Below are positions 1-6,400 of a DNA stretch of 11,063 nucleotides, piece after piece. The notes below the pieces were generated by a model. It was not told the DNA's origin and ran no database searches. It saw only the letters and a program-made list of their open reading frames with translations. The stretch lies in contig JACRNK010000014.1 in assembly GCA_016234985.1 (NCBI GenBank), positions 1 to 11,063 of the forward strand, read 5' to 3'. The stretch is from Deltaproteobacteria bacterium (GTDB taxonomy: Bacteria > Desulfobacterota > GWC2-55-46 > UBA9637). Made by a program: the position numbers and the translations under genes. How positions within the stretch are numbered: position 1 is the first letter of the stretch; each line of letters starts with the position of its first letter.

Positions 1-137
1 ACCTTGCCGTCGCCCATGCGCCGCACCTTAACCGCGCCCTTTTTCATCACGGTATTACCGAGCGTAACCTGGCCGTCGCCTGCAATGGCAACTTTGCCGT
101 CTTTACGAACCGCGAGTATTGTTGTTCCGTGAAACAT
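1..137 (-). CDS. hslV: ATP-dependent protease peptidase subunit HslV (ClpQ), N-terminal part, runs off the window
   Basis: HslV is the proteolytic core of the cytoplasmic HslUV (ClpYQ) protease. It forms a double-hexamer N-terminal-threonine peptidase fed by the HslU unfoldase. Only the first 45 codons are visible. The protein starts [20 protein letters not shown] and continues with DGQVTLGN and [11 protein letters not shown]. After removal of the four-residue MFHG propeptide, Thr5 becomes the catalytic Thr1. Mature-numbered Asp17 and Lys33, conserved active-site residues of the family, are both present. The ATG is preceded by an AGAGGTGA Shine-Dalgarno lying across the end of xerC, and only 9 nt separate the two genes, so hslV is probably translated from the xerC transcript. 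The order xerC-hslV is widespread in bacteria; hslU is expected just outside the window but is not seen. The identification is firm because the N-terminus is diagnostic. Confidence 0.95.
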   Translation of the reverse strand, partial: MFHGTTILAVRKDGKVAIAGDGQVTLGNTVMKKGAVKVRRMGDGK

Positions 138-146
138 AATTCACCT

Positions 147-719
147 CTAACTTTTCTTCGCCCTCGGATGCGCCTTGTCGTAAACTTCCAACAGCCTCTG
201 CACACTTATTTTCGTATATCTCTGCGTAGTGGAAAGGCTGACGTGCCCCAGCATCTCCTGTATTGTCCTCAAATCTGCGCCTGCATCCAAAAGATGTGTT
301 GCAAATGTATGCCGCAATGAATGCGGCGTGGGATGTTTTGAGATGCCGCTTTTGCCGGCAGTATCTCTCACCAGCCTCTGAACTGCCCTGGGATAAATCC
401 TCTCTCCCCTTGCGCCAAGAAACACCGGCTGTAGGGGCGCACGGCCGTGCGCCCCTACAAGATATGCTTTCAAAGCCTCTCTGGCCTTTTCACCAAGTAT
501 TGCAATTCTTTCCTTATTCCCTTTTCCAATGACCTTGATTATTCCAGAATCAATGTCAACATCCTTCATGTTAAGCCCTGTCAATTCGCTTACTCGTAAA
601 CCTGCTGAATACAAAACCTCAAGAATTGCCTTGTCTCTTAACGCAGTGATAGTTTTTTTCTTCTTTGACTCCTGACTGTTTCCTGCCTCCACAAGCCCCT
701 TTGCCTCATCCACGGTCAA
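147..719 (-). CDS. xerC: Tyrosine recombinase XerC, catalytic C-terminal part of a split gene
   Basis: This is the catalytic domain of a XerC-type tyrosine recombinase, the enzyme that with XerD resolves chromosome dimers at dif. All six catalytic positions are present within these 190 residues: Arg42 (AGLRVSELTGL), Lys66 (VIGKGNKER), His133 and Arg136 (PHSLRHTFATH), His159 (MLGHVSLSTTQ) and the nucleophile Tyr168 (QRYTKIS). The C-terminus YDKAHPRAKK is typical of XerC. The frame has only a TTG initiator at 719, overlapping the stop of the N-terminal part (TTGA). XerC-like coding continues upstream in this frame as KKSYLPTV, so the TTG is probably not the original start. Residues about 88-97 (VGAHGRAPLQ) derive from a 30-nt perfect palindrome inserted in frame in a variable loop. 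The active site is intact but the protein lacks the core-binding domain unless reading is rescued. I regard the gene as broken; reinitiation at TTG or frameshifting are alternatives. Confidence 0.85.
   Translation of the reverse strand: MTVDEAKGLVEAGNSQESKKKKTITALRDKAILEVLYSAGLRVSELTGLNMKDVDIDSGIIKVIGKGNKERIAILGEKAREALKAYLVGAHGRAPLQPVFLGARGERIYPRAVQRLVRDTAGKSGISKHPTPHSLRHTFATHLLDAGADLRTIQEMLGHVSLSTTQRYTKISVQRLLEVYDKAHPRAKKS
430..459. repeat. 30-nt perfect palindrome inside xerC
   Basis: The half-site TGTAGGGGCGCACGG is followed directly by its reverse complement with no loop, giving a perfect 30-nt palindrome. It lies in the xerC catalytic region and is a whole number of codons long, so it is read through as VGAHGRAPLQ. 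In this phase it encodes GAHGRAPLQ on both strands. Palindromes with GTAGGGGC...GCCCCTAC ends are, from memory, dispersed repeats in many environmental bacterial genomes. A mobile or REP-like origin is likely but cannot be proved from one copy. Confidence 0.85.
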
Positions 720-1033
720 AACCGTGGGAAGATATGATTTTTTTGCAAAACCTCTCTTTTAACCAAAAACCTGAAAAATGCCTTTATGGATGCGAGCTTC
801 CTTGCGATGGATACCTTTTTATGGCTTTTATACAGGTGGCCTAAAAACAGCTTTATCTCATTTTCACCTATCTTGTCTGCATCTACATCGCCATTATTAT
901 TAAGGCAGAGTTCCCTGCCTTTTAAAAAAAACTCCAGTTGCGTTACATCTCTTAGATAATTCTCCCTCGTATATTTTGAGGCATTTTTTTCTACGGACAG
1001 ATAGGTGTCAAACGCCTTTTTATATTCTTCCAT
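716..1033 (-). CDS. xerC: Tyrosine recombinase XerC, N-terminal core-binding part of a split gene
   Basis: These 105 residues form the SAM-like core-binding domain that precedes the catalytic domain in XerC. They begin MEEYKKAFDTYLSVEKNASK, continue YTRENYLRDVTQLEFFLKG, and include the conserved LASIKAFFRFLVKREVLQKN helix. In XerC proteins that asparagine is normally followed by about eleven linker residues of the type PAxxVSxPKxx and then xLPxxLxVDE. Here the reading leaves frame at an A-run (CAAAAAAATCA, 741-751) and ends after HIFPRF, while SYLPTVLTVDEA continues in another frame. The linker is missing, so the lesion is a deletion of roughly 34 nt and not a one-base slip. The ATG has no Shine-Dalgarno and sits 8 nt below a probable -10 box, so the mRNA may be leaderless. 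The first 39 codons and promoter are duplicated 765 bp away. Recognition of the gene is firm; functionality is doubtful. Confidence 0.85.
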   Translation of the reverse strand: MEEYKKAFDTYLSVEKNASKYTRENYLRDVTQLEFFLKGRELCLNNNGDVDADKIGENEIKLFLGHLYKSHKKVSIARKLASIKAFFRFLVKREVLQKNHIFPRF

Positions 1034-1077
1034 AGAAAAGTTTTATAGCATAGGTAAATGGACAATACAATAAAAAG
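918..1077 (-). repeat. Direct repeat copy A: xerC promoter and 5' coding region
   Basis: This 160-bp stretch aligns without gaps to 1683-1842, with a constant offset of 765 bp and about 14 mismatches by hand count (about 91% identity). The mismatches cluster in the coding part farthest from the start. The promoter-to-start segment is nearly identical. It contains the start of the longer xerC gene. The two copies bracket hicBA. Confidence 0.9.
1042..1070 (-). promoter_or_regulatory. Probable sigma-70-type promoter of xerC
   Basis: On the minus strand a TTGTAT -35 box (1070-1065) and a TATAAA -10 box (1047-1042) are separated by 17 nt. The -10 ends 8 nt before the xerC ATG at 1033, so initiation would fall within a few bases of the start codon. 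No Shine-Dalgarno is present, which fits a leaderless or near-leaderless message. The same boxes and spacing recur in repeat copy B. Confidence 0.55.
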
Positions 1078-1081
1078 ACCT

Positions 1082-1115
1082 GCCGATAAATCTTTGCCGC
1101 CTTATCAGCTTTTTT
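1082..1115. terminator. Possible intrinsic terminator between hicA and xerC
   Basis: GCCGATAA (1082-1089) and TTATCAGC (1102-1109) can form an 8-bp stem with one G-U or A-C pair, depending on strand, around a 12-nt loop. On the plus strand the stem is followed at once by six T. On the minus strand, the direction of the genes, it is followed after five bases by TTTTT. It may weakly end the hicBA transcript or act in both directions. The stem is A+T-rich, so confidence is low. Confidence 0.3.
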
Positions 1116-1144
1116 CTTATTATCCAGTTTTCCTTAATCTAAAA

Positions 1145-1393
1145 TCAATCGGAGTAGAATTCTTTTTTGAGTTGGTCTTCCGGAATAAAACGGCTTGCCT
1201 GTCGTATAATAGCGCGCAATGTGCCTACATCAATCTCATCATGCATTACAATTGTCAGGGATTGTGTCTCGCCGGAAGGCGAGGTTCTCCTTAACTTTAC
1301 ATGGCTGCCTCTTTGTGAATGCACGGAGAATCCAAATTTCGAAAGGATTGAAACAGCTTCTTTGCCTGAAAGCCGTTTCAACTTAGGCGACAT
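1145..1393 (-). CDS. hicA: HicA-family toxin, mRNA interferase (YcfA-like)
   Basis: HicA toxins are small dsRBD-fold ribonucleases that cleave mRNA and block translation until neutralised by HicB. This 82-residue protein shows the family pattern: LSGKEAVSILSKFGF near the N-terminus, then the catalytic QRGSHVKLRR motif with His31, the LTIVMHDEIDVGTLRAIIRQ segment, and a helical tail. ATG at 1393 is chosen over the in-frame TTG six nt upstream. It overlaps the end of hicB by 11 nt (ATGTCGCCTAA), which suggests translational coupling and keeps toxin synthesis dependent on antitoxin synthesis. The order antitoxin-then-toxin is common for the short HicB/YcfA type and is the reverse of E. coli hicAB. 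The gene appears intact, with no missing key residue. Confidence 0.92.
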   Translation of the reverse strand: MSPKLKRLSGKEAVSILSKFGFSVHSQRGSHVKLRRTSPSGETQSLTIVMHDEIDVGTLRAIIRQASRFIPEDQLKKEFYSD

Positions 1394-1625
1394 TAGCAAT
1401 AGGCTCCATTTCCATAGTTATCAGTAGTGTCGGATTGGGAGCAATGCCGAGTTCTTTAAGGTCTTCTCCTTCTAAATGGAGCGCTACCGCTTCCTTGAGA
1501 TTTTCAGCTGTTTCGTCAATGGTTTTTCCCTGTGTTACTACAGGTATTTCAAGACATTCAGCAATATAATATTTCTCCCCCATTCGGATAAATGCCTTGA
1601 TAGTATGTTGAAGATTTTCTTTCAT
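1383..1625 (-). CDS. hicB: HicB-family antitoxin (UPF0150-like, short form)
   Basis: This 80-residue protein is the antitoxin partner of the HicA-like toxin it overlaps. It shows the truncated RNase-H-like HicB core: GEKYYIAECLEIPVVTQGKT, followed by the helix IDETAENLKEAVALHLEGED. It ends shortly after LLITMEMEP, so there is no room for the C-terminal ribbon-helix-helix or helix-turn-helix DNA-binding domain of longer HicB proteins. Any autoregulation would need another factor or operate by translation only. The ATG at 1625 has a very strong AAGGAGG Shine-Dalgarno five nt upstream. Immediately upstream lies a truncated xerC reading frame with its own promoter-like sequence, which is the best visible candidate to drive hicBA. 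Family assignment is confident; pairing with hicA is supported by the overlap. Confidence 0.92.
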   Translation of the reverse strand: MKENLQHTIKAFIRMGEKYYIAECLEIPVVTQGKTIDETAENLKEAVALHLEGEDLKELGIAPNPTLLITMEMEPIANVA

Positions 1626-1642
1626 TTCTGCCTCCTTGCCAA

Positions 1643-1798
1643 TTAGTTTAACTTAATCCTTTCACAAAGGCAAAACCCGCTCCCTTTTAAAAAATTCTCA
1701 AGCTGCGTTATGTCACGCAGATAATTCTCCCTCGTATATTTTGAGGCATTTTTTTCTATGGACCGATAGGCGTCAAACGCCTTTTTATATTCTTCCAT
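1643..1798 (-). pseudogene. Truncated duplicate of the xerC 5' end (51 codons)
   Basis: The reading frame starts MEEYKKAFDAYRSIEKNASK and continues through YTRENYLRDITQLENFLKG, matching the first 39 residues of the nearby xerC with five substitutions. It then diverges, goes through FCLCERIKLN and stops 17 nt before hicB. It contains no catalytic residues, so it cannot act as a recombinase. Several differences from copy A are conservative or silent (Val/Ile), which suggests it diverged as a functional gene, perhaps in another genome, before truncation. Its position makes it a translated leader upstream of hicBA. It was probably left by the recombination that brought hicBA here. A short functional leader peptide is possible but nothing supports it. 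Confidence 0.8.
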
Positions 1799-1842
1799 AG
1801 AAAAGTTTTATAGCATAGGTAAATTTACAATACAATAAAAAG
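1683..1842 (-). repeat. Direct repeat copy B: xerC promoter and 5' coding region
   Basis: This is the second copy of the 160-bp block found at 918-1077, aligned without indels. It contains the promoter boxes, the start codon and the first xerC codons. Homology ends at 1842, seven nt from the stop codon of the radical-SAM gene. The boundary therefore coincides with the end of the R-M/TcmP/radical-SAM cassette. Confidence 0.9.
1807..1835 (-). promoter_or_regulatory. Probable promoter of the xerC fragment and hicBA
   Basis: TTGTAT (1835-1830) and TATAAA (1812-1807) are separated by 17 nt on the minus strand, identical to the boxes upstream of the full-length xerC. The -10 ends 8 nt before the fragment's ATG at 1798. 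Because only 17 nt separate the fragment's stop from hicB, this promoter would transcribe hicBA. Read-through from the upstream cassette is the alternative. Confidence 0.5.
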
Positions 1843-1848
1843 GCTTTT

Positions 1849-2616
1849 TCATATTTGTGTTCCTTGCTTGATATGATAACCAATTTTATTTCTCTTGCAA
1901 AAATCAATGACAGATAAGGCAAGGTCATTATAGAATCCCTTGGAATATTTAAATTCAGATGATTTGACGTTATAATTCAACCTGCCAAAGATAATTTTAT
2001 CTACAAAAGAAACTGCTTCTAAAATTTCCATCAAGTCCTGCTTAATCAGATTTGGTGTAGGATATGGCTCCATACTCACCCATGTTTTAAATCCTTTTTC
2101 ATGCAAATATTTGAGGGCATTGATTCTATCTTTAAATTTAGCTGAATCCGGCTCAAATTCTTTCCTAAATTTTTCACTTAAAGAAACCAATGTAATGCCA
2201 TATTCGTTTTTATTACTGTTCCCATTTCTACTGCCGAGCTCTCTTGGAAAAACCCCCTTTGTCAATACAGTACAGCGGATATTATTTGCATTGAGCTTAT
2301 CTATAATTTTCAAACTCAAATTGCATATCTGTTCTTGCTTATACATAAAAGGGTCTGTGGAAAAACAGAGGTGAACATACTTTATTTTGTTTTTGTATTT
2401 TGGTATTTCTTTGTCCAGAAGTTCTAAAGCATTGGAAACTATTTTAGGCTGGCGCCACTCTTCGTAAGTTTTAACAATACCGCACCTTCTTTTCATCATA
2501 TAGGCATAGCATGGATATTTGCACCCATGAGAACAACCCTCGACATGGTTCAAACAAAAGTCTGCGTATTCGACCTCGCTTTTATAAAGTAAGGATTTTC
2601 TTTTAATAGATTGCAT
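1849..2616 (-). CDS. Radical-SAM protein, spore-photoproduct-lyase-like, TcmP-associated type
   Basis: This 255-residue protein has the layout of the spore photoproduct lyase / Rv2578c-like radical-SAM group. An N-terminal cysteine cluster EGCSHGCKYPCYAYMMKRR is followed by FSTDPF (about 86-90), a TVLTKG strand (about 116-121), a SLSEKFRKEFEPDS segment and a KTWVSMEPYPTPN strand. Such proteins use a 4Fe-4S cluster and S-adenosylmethionine to make a radical, and relatives act on DNA bases or proteins. The cysteines are Cys28, Cys32 and Cys36, giving CX3CX3C instead of the canonical CX3CX2C, with a proline in the extra position. The ATG has GAGGAG nine nt upstream. It begins 24 nt after the tcmP-like gene, so the two are very likely co-transcribed; TcmP (three-Cys-motif partner) proteins are known as neighbours of such three-cysteine proteins. 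The gene looks more A+T-rich than lepA, consistent with transfer. The substrate is unknown. Confidence 0.75.
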   Translation of the reverse strand: MQSIKRKSLLYKSEVEYADFCLNHVEGCSHGCKYPCYAYMMKRRCGIVKTYEEWRQPKIVSNALELLDKEIPKYKNKIKYVHLCFSTDPFMYKQEQICNLSLKIIDKLNANNIRCTVLTKGVFPRELGSRNGNSNKNEYGITLVSLSEKFRKEFEPDSAKFKDRINALKYLHEKGFKTWVSMEPYPTPNLIKQDLMEILEAVSFVDKIIFGRLNYNVKSSEFKYSKGFYNDLALSVIDFCKRNKIGYHIKQGTQI

Positions 2617-2640
2617 TTCAAACTACTCCTCTTGTCCTTA

Positions 2641-3462
2641 TCAATAAGTCCTTCTATACTTATTAAAAATATCATTCACGATACCTTTAGCAACGGCTTT
2701 TTGAGATGCAAAACAAAGGTAATAAAGCGGACCATTGTTTATATTTCTCATCAAAATTGGCTCAGGAACATCGTTGAACCCGATCTGTTGTAGTCTTTTA
2801 CAGAATTCTTTGGCCAATGTCTTATAGTCATCTATCTTAACGTGCTGTGTATCTCCAAAAAGTGTCGTTTGTTCTATGTAAAGAAGCTTCTTCCAACTTT
2901 CATCGCCCCAGAAGGCATTCATTCTTTCGATATCTTCTGGTTTTGCCTTGGCGGGATCCTCAAACAAGACATTTCGATTTATATCCATTATCGGAAAGTT
3001 GATGAAAATATCGATTGTTTTCAACTCCGCAGCAGCTTTTATCGTTTGCCACTTGAGGTGAAGACCATATGGATCAAGAATGCATAACGCCCTCTTAAAT
3101 GAATCATAGTGGAGTGCAGGGAAAACCTCTTTAAAAAGGATTTCATTACAATCACCATGATACGAATGGACGCTGGGATTATCTTTCTCTATCTGTCTGA
3201 ATACATCTGCACGATCTTCATCGAGGTCAATAAAATAGTATTCAGTAAACGGCGGTTTTACTTCTAAAGCATTCAAGGGGGAACCTGGAACCAGTTCACC
3301 GGTTCGTTTGCTGATGTGCTTGCCGGCACCGGCAAAGGCATCTATGTAAACATATCCTTTACACCACGGCTGATTTTCCATGATGCGCGTGTATGCACTG
3401 ACATATTCTTTGATAATCTCAAGTTTAATTTCTGACCACATTCCTATTTGGTCAATTTTCAC
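2641..3462 (-). CDS. tcmP: Three-Cys-motif partner protein TcmP-like, with methyltransferase-fold motifs
   Basis: The protein of 273 residues starts (V/M)KIDQIGMWSEIKLEIIKEY, which matches the TcmP family start as I remember it. It contains a class I methyltransferase-like series: YIDAFAGAG (about 39-47, nucleotide-binding loop), YFIDLDE (about 76-82, acidic end of strand 2), HGDCNEIL (about 102-109) and ILDPYG (about 128-133, a DPPY-like position). A Rossmann-type SAM-binding fold is therefore inferred, but no activity is known to me. The GTG start at 3462 is chosen over upstream starts because GGAGGGG lies four nt before it and the family N-terminus begins there. It overlaps the end of the restriction-modification gene by 11 nt, suggesting translational coupling. 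The adjacent downstream radical-SAM gene fits the expected TcmP partner. What the pair modifies cannot be told from sequence. Confidence 0.8.
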   Translation of the reverse strand: MKIDQIGMWSEIKLEIIKEYVSAYTRIMENQPWCKGYVYIDAFAGAGKHISKRTGELVPGSPLNALEVKPPFTEYYFIDLDEDRADVFRQIEKDNPSVHSYHGDCNEILFKEVFPALHYDSFKRALCILDPYGLHLKWQTIKAAAELKTIDIFINFPIMDINRNVLFEDPAKAKPEDIERMNAFWGDESWKKLLYIEQTTLFGDTQHVKIDDYKTLAKEFCKRLQQIGFNDVPEPILMRNINNGPLYYLCFASQKAVAKGIVNDIFNKYRRTY

Positions 3463-6400
3463 TTTTCCCCTCCACAATCTCAATCTCATCATCGGTCAAG
3501 CCATACAACTGATAAACTATCTGATCTATCAGTTTATCAGTGGCTTCAATCTTTTCTTTCAACGGCTCAAGCGCTGCAATGCTTTTTGTAAAATCCTTTT
3601 CAAGGAGCTCCTGTTTTTTGCGGTCTGAGGGGTCAATCGAGATTTTGTTTTTGTTCTTTTTGAGAACATCAAGGAGATGCTCAAAGTCGTGCTCGTGATA
3701 TTCCTTGATTGCTGTTTTATTTGTTAAGTTTTCAATCTCTGCGCCGATTTCCCTTTCCAGCCATTTGAGGAAGCCTTTTATTTCCTCATTTTTTGCCTTG
3801 TTCATTTCAATCATCTGTTCTGCGAGAAAGGCAAGGATGTCGTGGATGGTGTCGTTTCTTTTTAAAGCAATCTCGTAGTCTGCCCATTTTAAAATGCCCT
3901 CATGTTTTGAAGCATCATATAGCTCTATGGCCTCTTTAACAAATTCCTTTCGCTCTTTTTCAGGGGTGGTGAAGGAGATCGGAGGCATGGGCATAGAGTC
4001 AATCTCATAAGAATTTACATGGTTATTTGTGCTGGTAAGCCTAAACCGCCATTCCCACAACGATGAATTCAGCAGAGCAAGAATAGTAAAAAGATTATAT
4101 TCTTTAGGCGTAATTATATAGTTTATTGTGTCGGAACAAAAATTATTGTTTTCAACTATGGTCGCTATTATTCTACGCCAGTTGTCTATTGCCGCTCCTC
4201 TCTGGTAACCAATGCGGGTGTTCCTATAATCATACGCCTTTGTATTTTTGCCATGTGCATCAAGAAATCTTTTAACATCAAGATACATGGGATCACCCTG
4301 TTTGGGATCTTCTTGAAATTCATAACGGTTTATGTGGCCACCTCTTAAAACAACTTGTCCTTTTTTGTCGTCTGTCAAAAAATCAGAATGCCCTGTAAGA
4401 TTAACCTCACCTTGCTGAGATGGTGCGAAGTGTCCGAGAGTAATTCCGTCAGAAGTTCTGTTCAACTTCAAGGCAAGTTTAAAATCCTCTCCGGTCATAT
4501 CGGGATAACTTGGAATACTCAGGTTTTCTTTGTCAAATTCTTCAATCTGGTGCGGTGTAATCAGTAAAGAAGTTGAAGTCTCAAGTATGTCTTTGCCCGG
4601 ATGTATTCTCACTGAAAATGATGAAGGCTTGTCTTTTTTAAGGATGTAAATACATGTGGAAAGTTTGGCCTCAAAAAATATCCTATTTGTTGGATCGTCT
4701 TTTTGCGGAAAGGCTTCTATTTTCTGAAAAGAATATTTTTTCAGCATATTCTCGCGGAGGGGTTTAGCTTGTTTATCGGCCAGTAGCGCCATTGGAACAA
4801 TAAATCCATGCACACCTTTGTTTTGGAGTAAGTTTAAAGATAACCCGCTAAAGAGACGGTAAAAATTCAGTTTGCTTCCGACAGCATGTTTAAATATTTC
4901 ACTTTGTGAGAAAAACTTTTTTTTCAATTCTACCTCTCTTCCTTGTTCAAGTTCGGACAAAACATCATACGGCGGATTTCCTATCACGCAGTCAAAGCCG
5001 GGACTTTCTTTTTTCTCAACCTTTTGCTCCATCTCTCCTGTCCGCTCGTAGAAAACCTCCGGAAACTCTATTTCCCAGTGGAAGAACTGTTTTCCTTCGG
5101 CAGCCTTTTCAATATCCGCTATTGTCTTTTTATCTTTGGCGGACATAGAGTCAATAGTTTTTTTGAGGTTATTCAGGTCTATCTTTGTCCCTTTGTCCAG
5201 AAGAAAACTCTTTGCCTCTTTGATTCCAAAGTGCTCCGATACAAGCATATCAAGGAGCATCCTGTATCCTTCAACGCTCGTATCCGCTTCTCTGTATTTG
5301 CTTGCCGAATCCTTTACCTGCTGATAGGTGGCATCGGACAGGCTGGATATAAAAAGCATATCTCGTATAGCCCTTTTCAGCGGTTCAATATTTATTTTAA
5401 AGAGTTGGCCTTCCGTAGCCTTTTCAAGCGTCTCAAGATTTGCGCCTATAAGGGAATTCCCGCACTTCAAGTGATGGTCAAGAAAACTCAATGGCGCGCC
5501 GAGGGTAAACGAATCAAGCCACAGCGAAAGCTTTGCAAGCTCAACCGCCATTTCATTGAGGTCAACGCCATAGATGCACCGCTTCATCACCATTCGCTTT
5601 ATGAGGTTGACCTCCGTGAGTTTGCTTTCATCAATCCTGACTCCCTGCCGGTGAATCTCTCCGATAATTTCTTGTTTTAAGCCTGCTATCTTTTTTATGA
5701 CAGGATTTTCGGGATACGCGGCAAGAAAGGAGATAATTTTGTCTGATATGAAATCAACCGTATGCACAAGGAAGTGTCCGCTTCCCATAGCAGGGTCAAG
5801 GACTTTTATGTCAAAGATAGCGTTGAACAGGGCATCCTCAATCTCCAATATTTTTGCGCGATAACTCCTTATGCTGTCCGTTGACTTCTGTTTGTTTGAC
5901 GCCTTTATGGCCTGTTCAAGCTGCGTCAGCAGTCCGGCAGCGGTTTTAAACTGTTCCTCCAACACAGGATTCACGGTGTTTTGGACGATATATTCCACGA
6001 TGTAATGGGGCGTATAATATGAACCTGTTGCCTTGCGCTCATGCTTTGAGTTCTCTATATAGACCCCGCCTTTTGTTTTTCTTCTGCCGGTCTTTGCGCC
6101 GGTTTTTATCTCCGCCTGCCCTCGAACGTCTCTATCGGGGGATAGTTTTTTCCATATTGCCCTGCCGCCTTCTCTGACTTCGACTATATCCTCATCTGCA
6201 ATCTGAATATGAAACTCCAGCAGACCTTCATAAATATCGCCAAGATGACGGACATTGAGAGAAGAATAATCTATAAACCCCTGATTAAAGCCTTCAGGGG
6301 CAGGCTCCTTAACTTCTTGTAATTCTTCATGGTCAACGGTCAGCAGATTGACAACTTTTGCAAGATACGGGTCGGGTATTTTATGGGCTGCAAGAAAGCC

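Noticed and set aside
918..1842. The two xerC-start repeats as terminal repeats of a transposon or a CRISPR-like array
   Set aside because: They are 160-bp coding-derived direct repeats with no transposase between them and only two copies; a recombination scar explains them better.
3463..3492. Upstream start (MMRLRLWRGK) for the TcmP-like protein
   Set aside because: It would extend the overlap with the R-M gene to about 41 nt and has no ribosome site, while GTG at 3462 follows GGAGGGG and matches the family N-terminus.
4943..5680. Plus-strand open frame of 245 codons within the R-M gene
   Set aside because: It lies opposite clear methyltransferase coding sequence, has no recognisable domain or ribosome site, and its composition is that of an antisense shadow.
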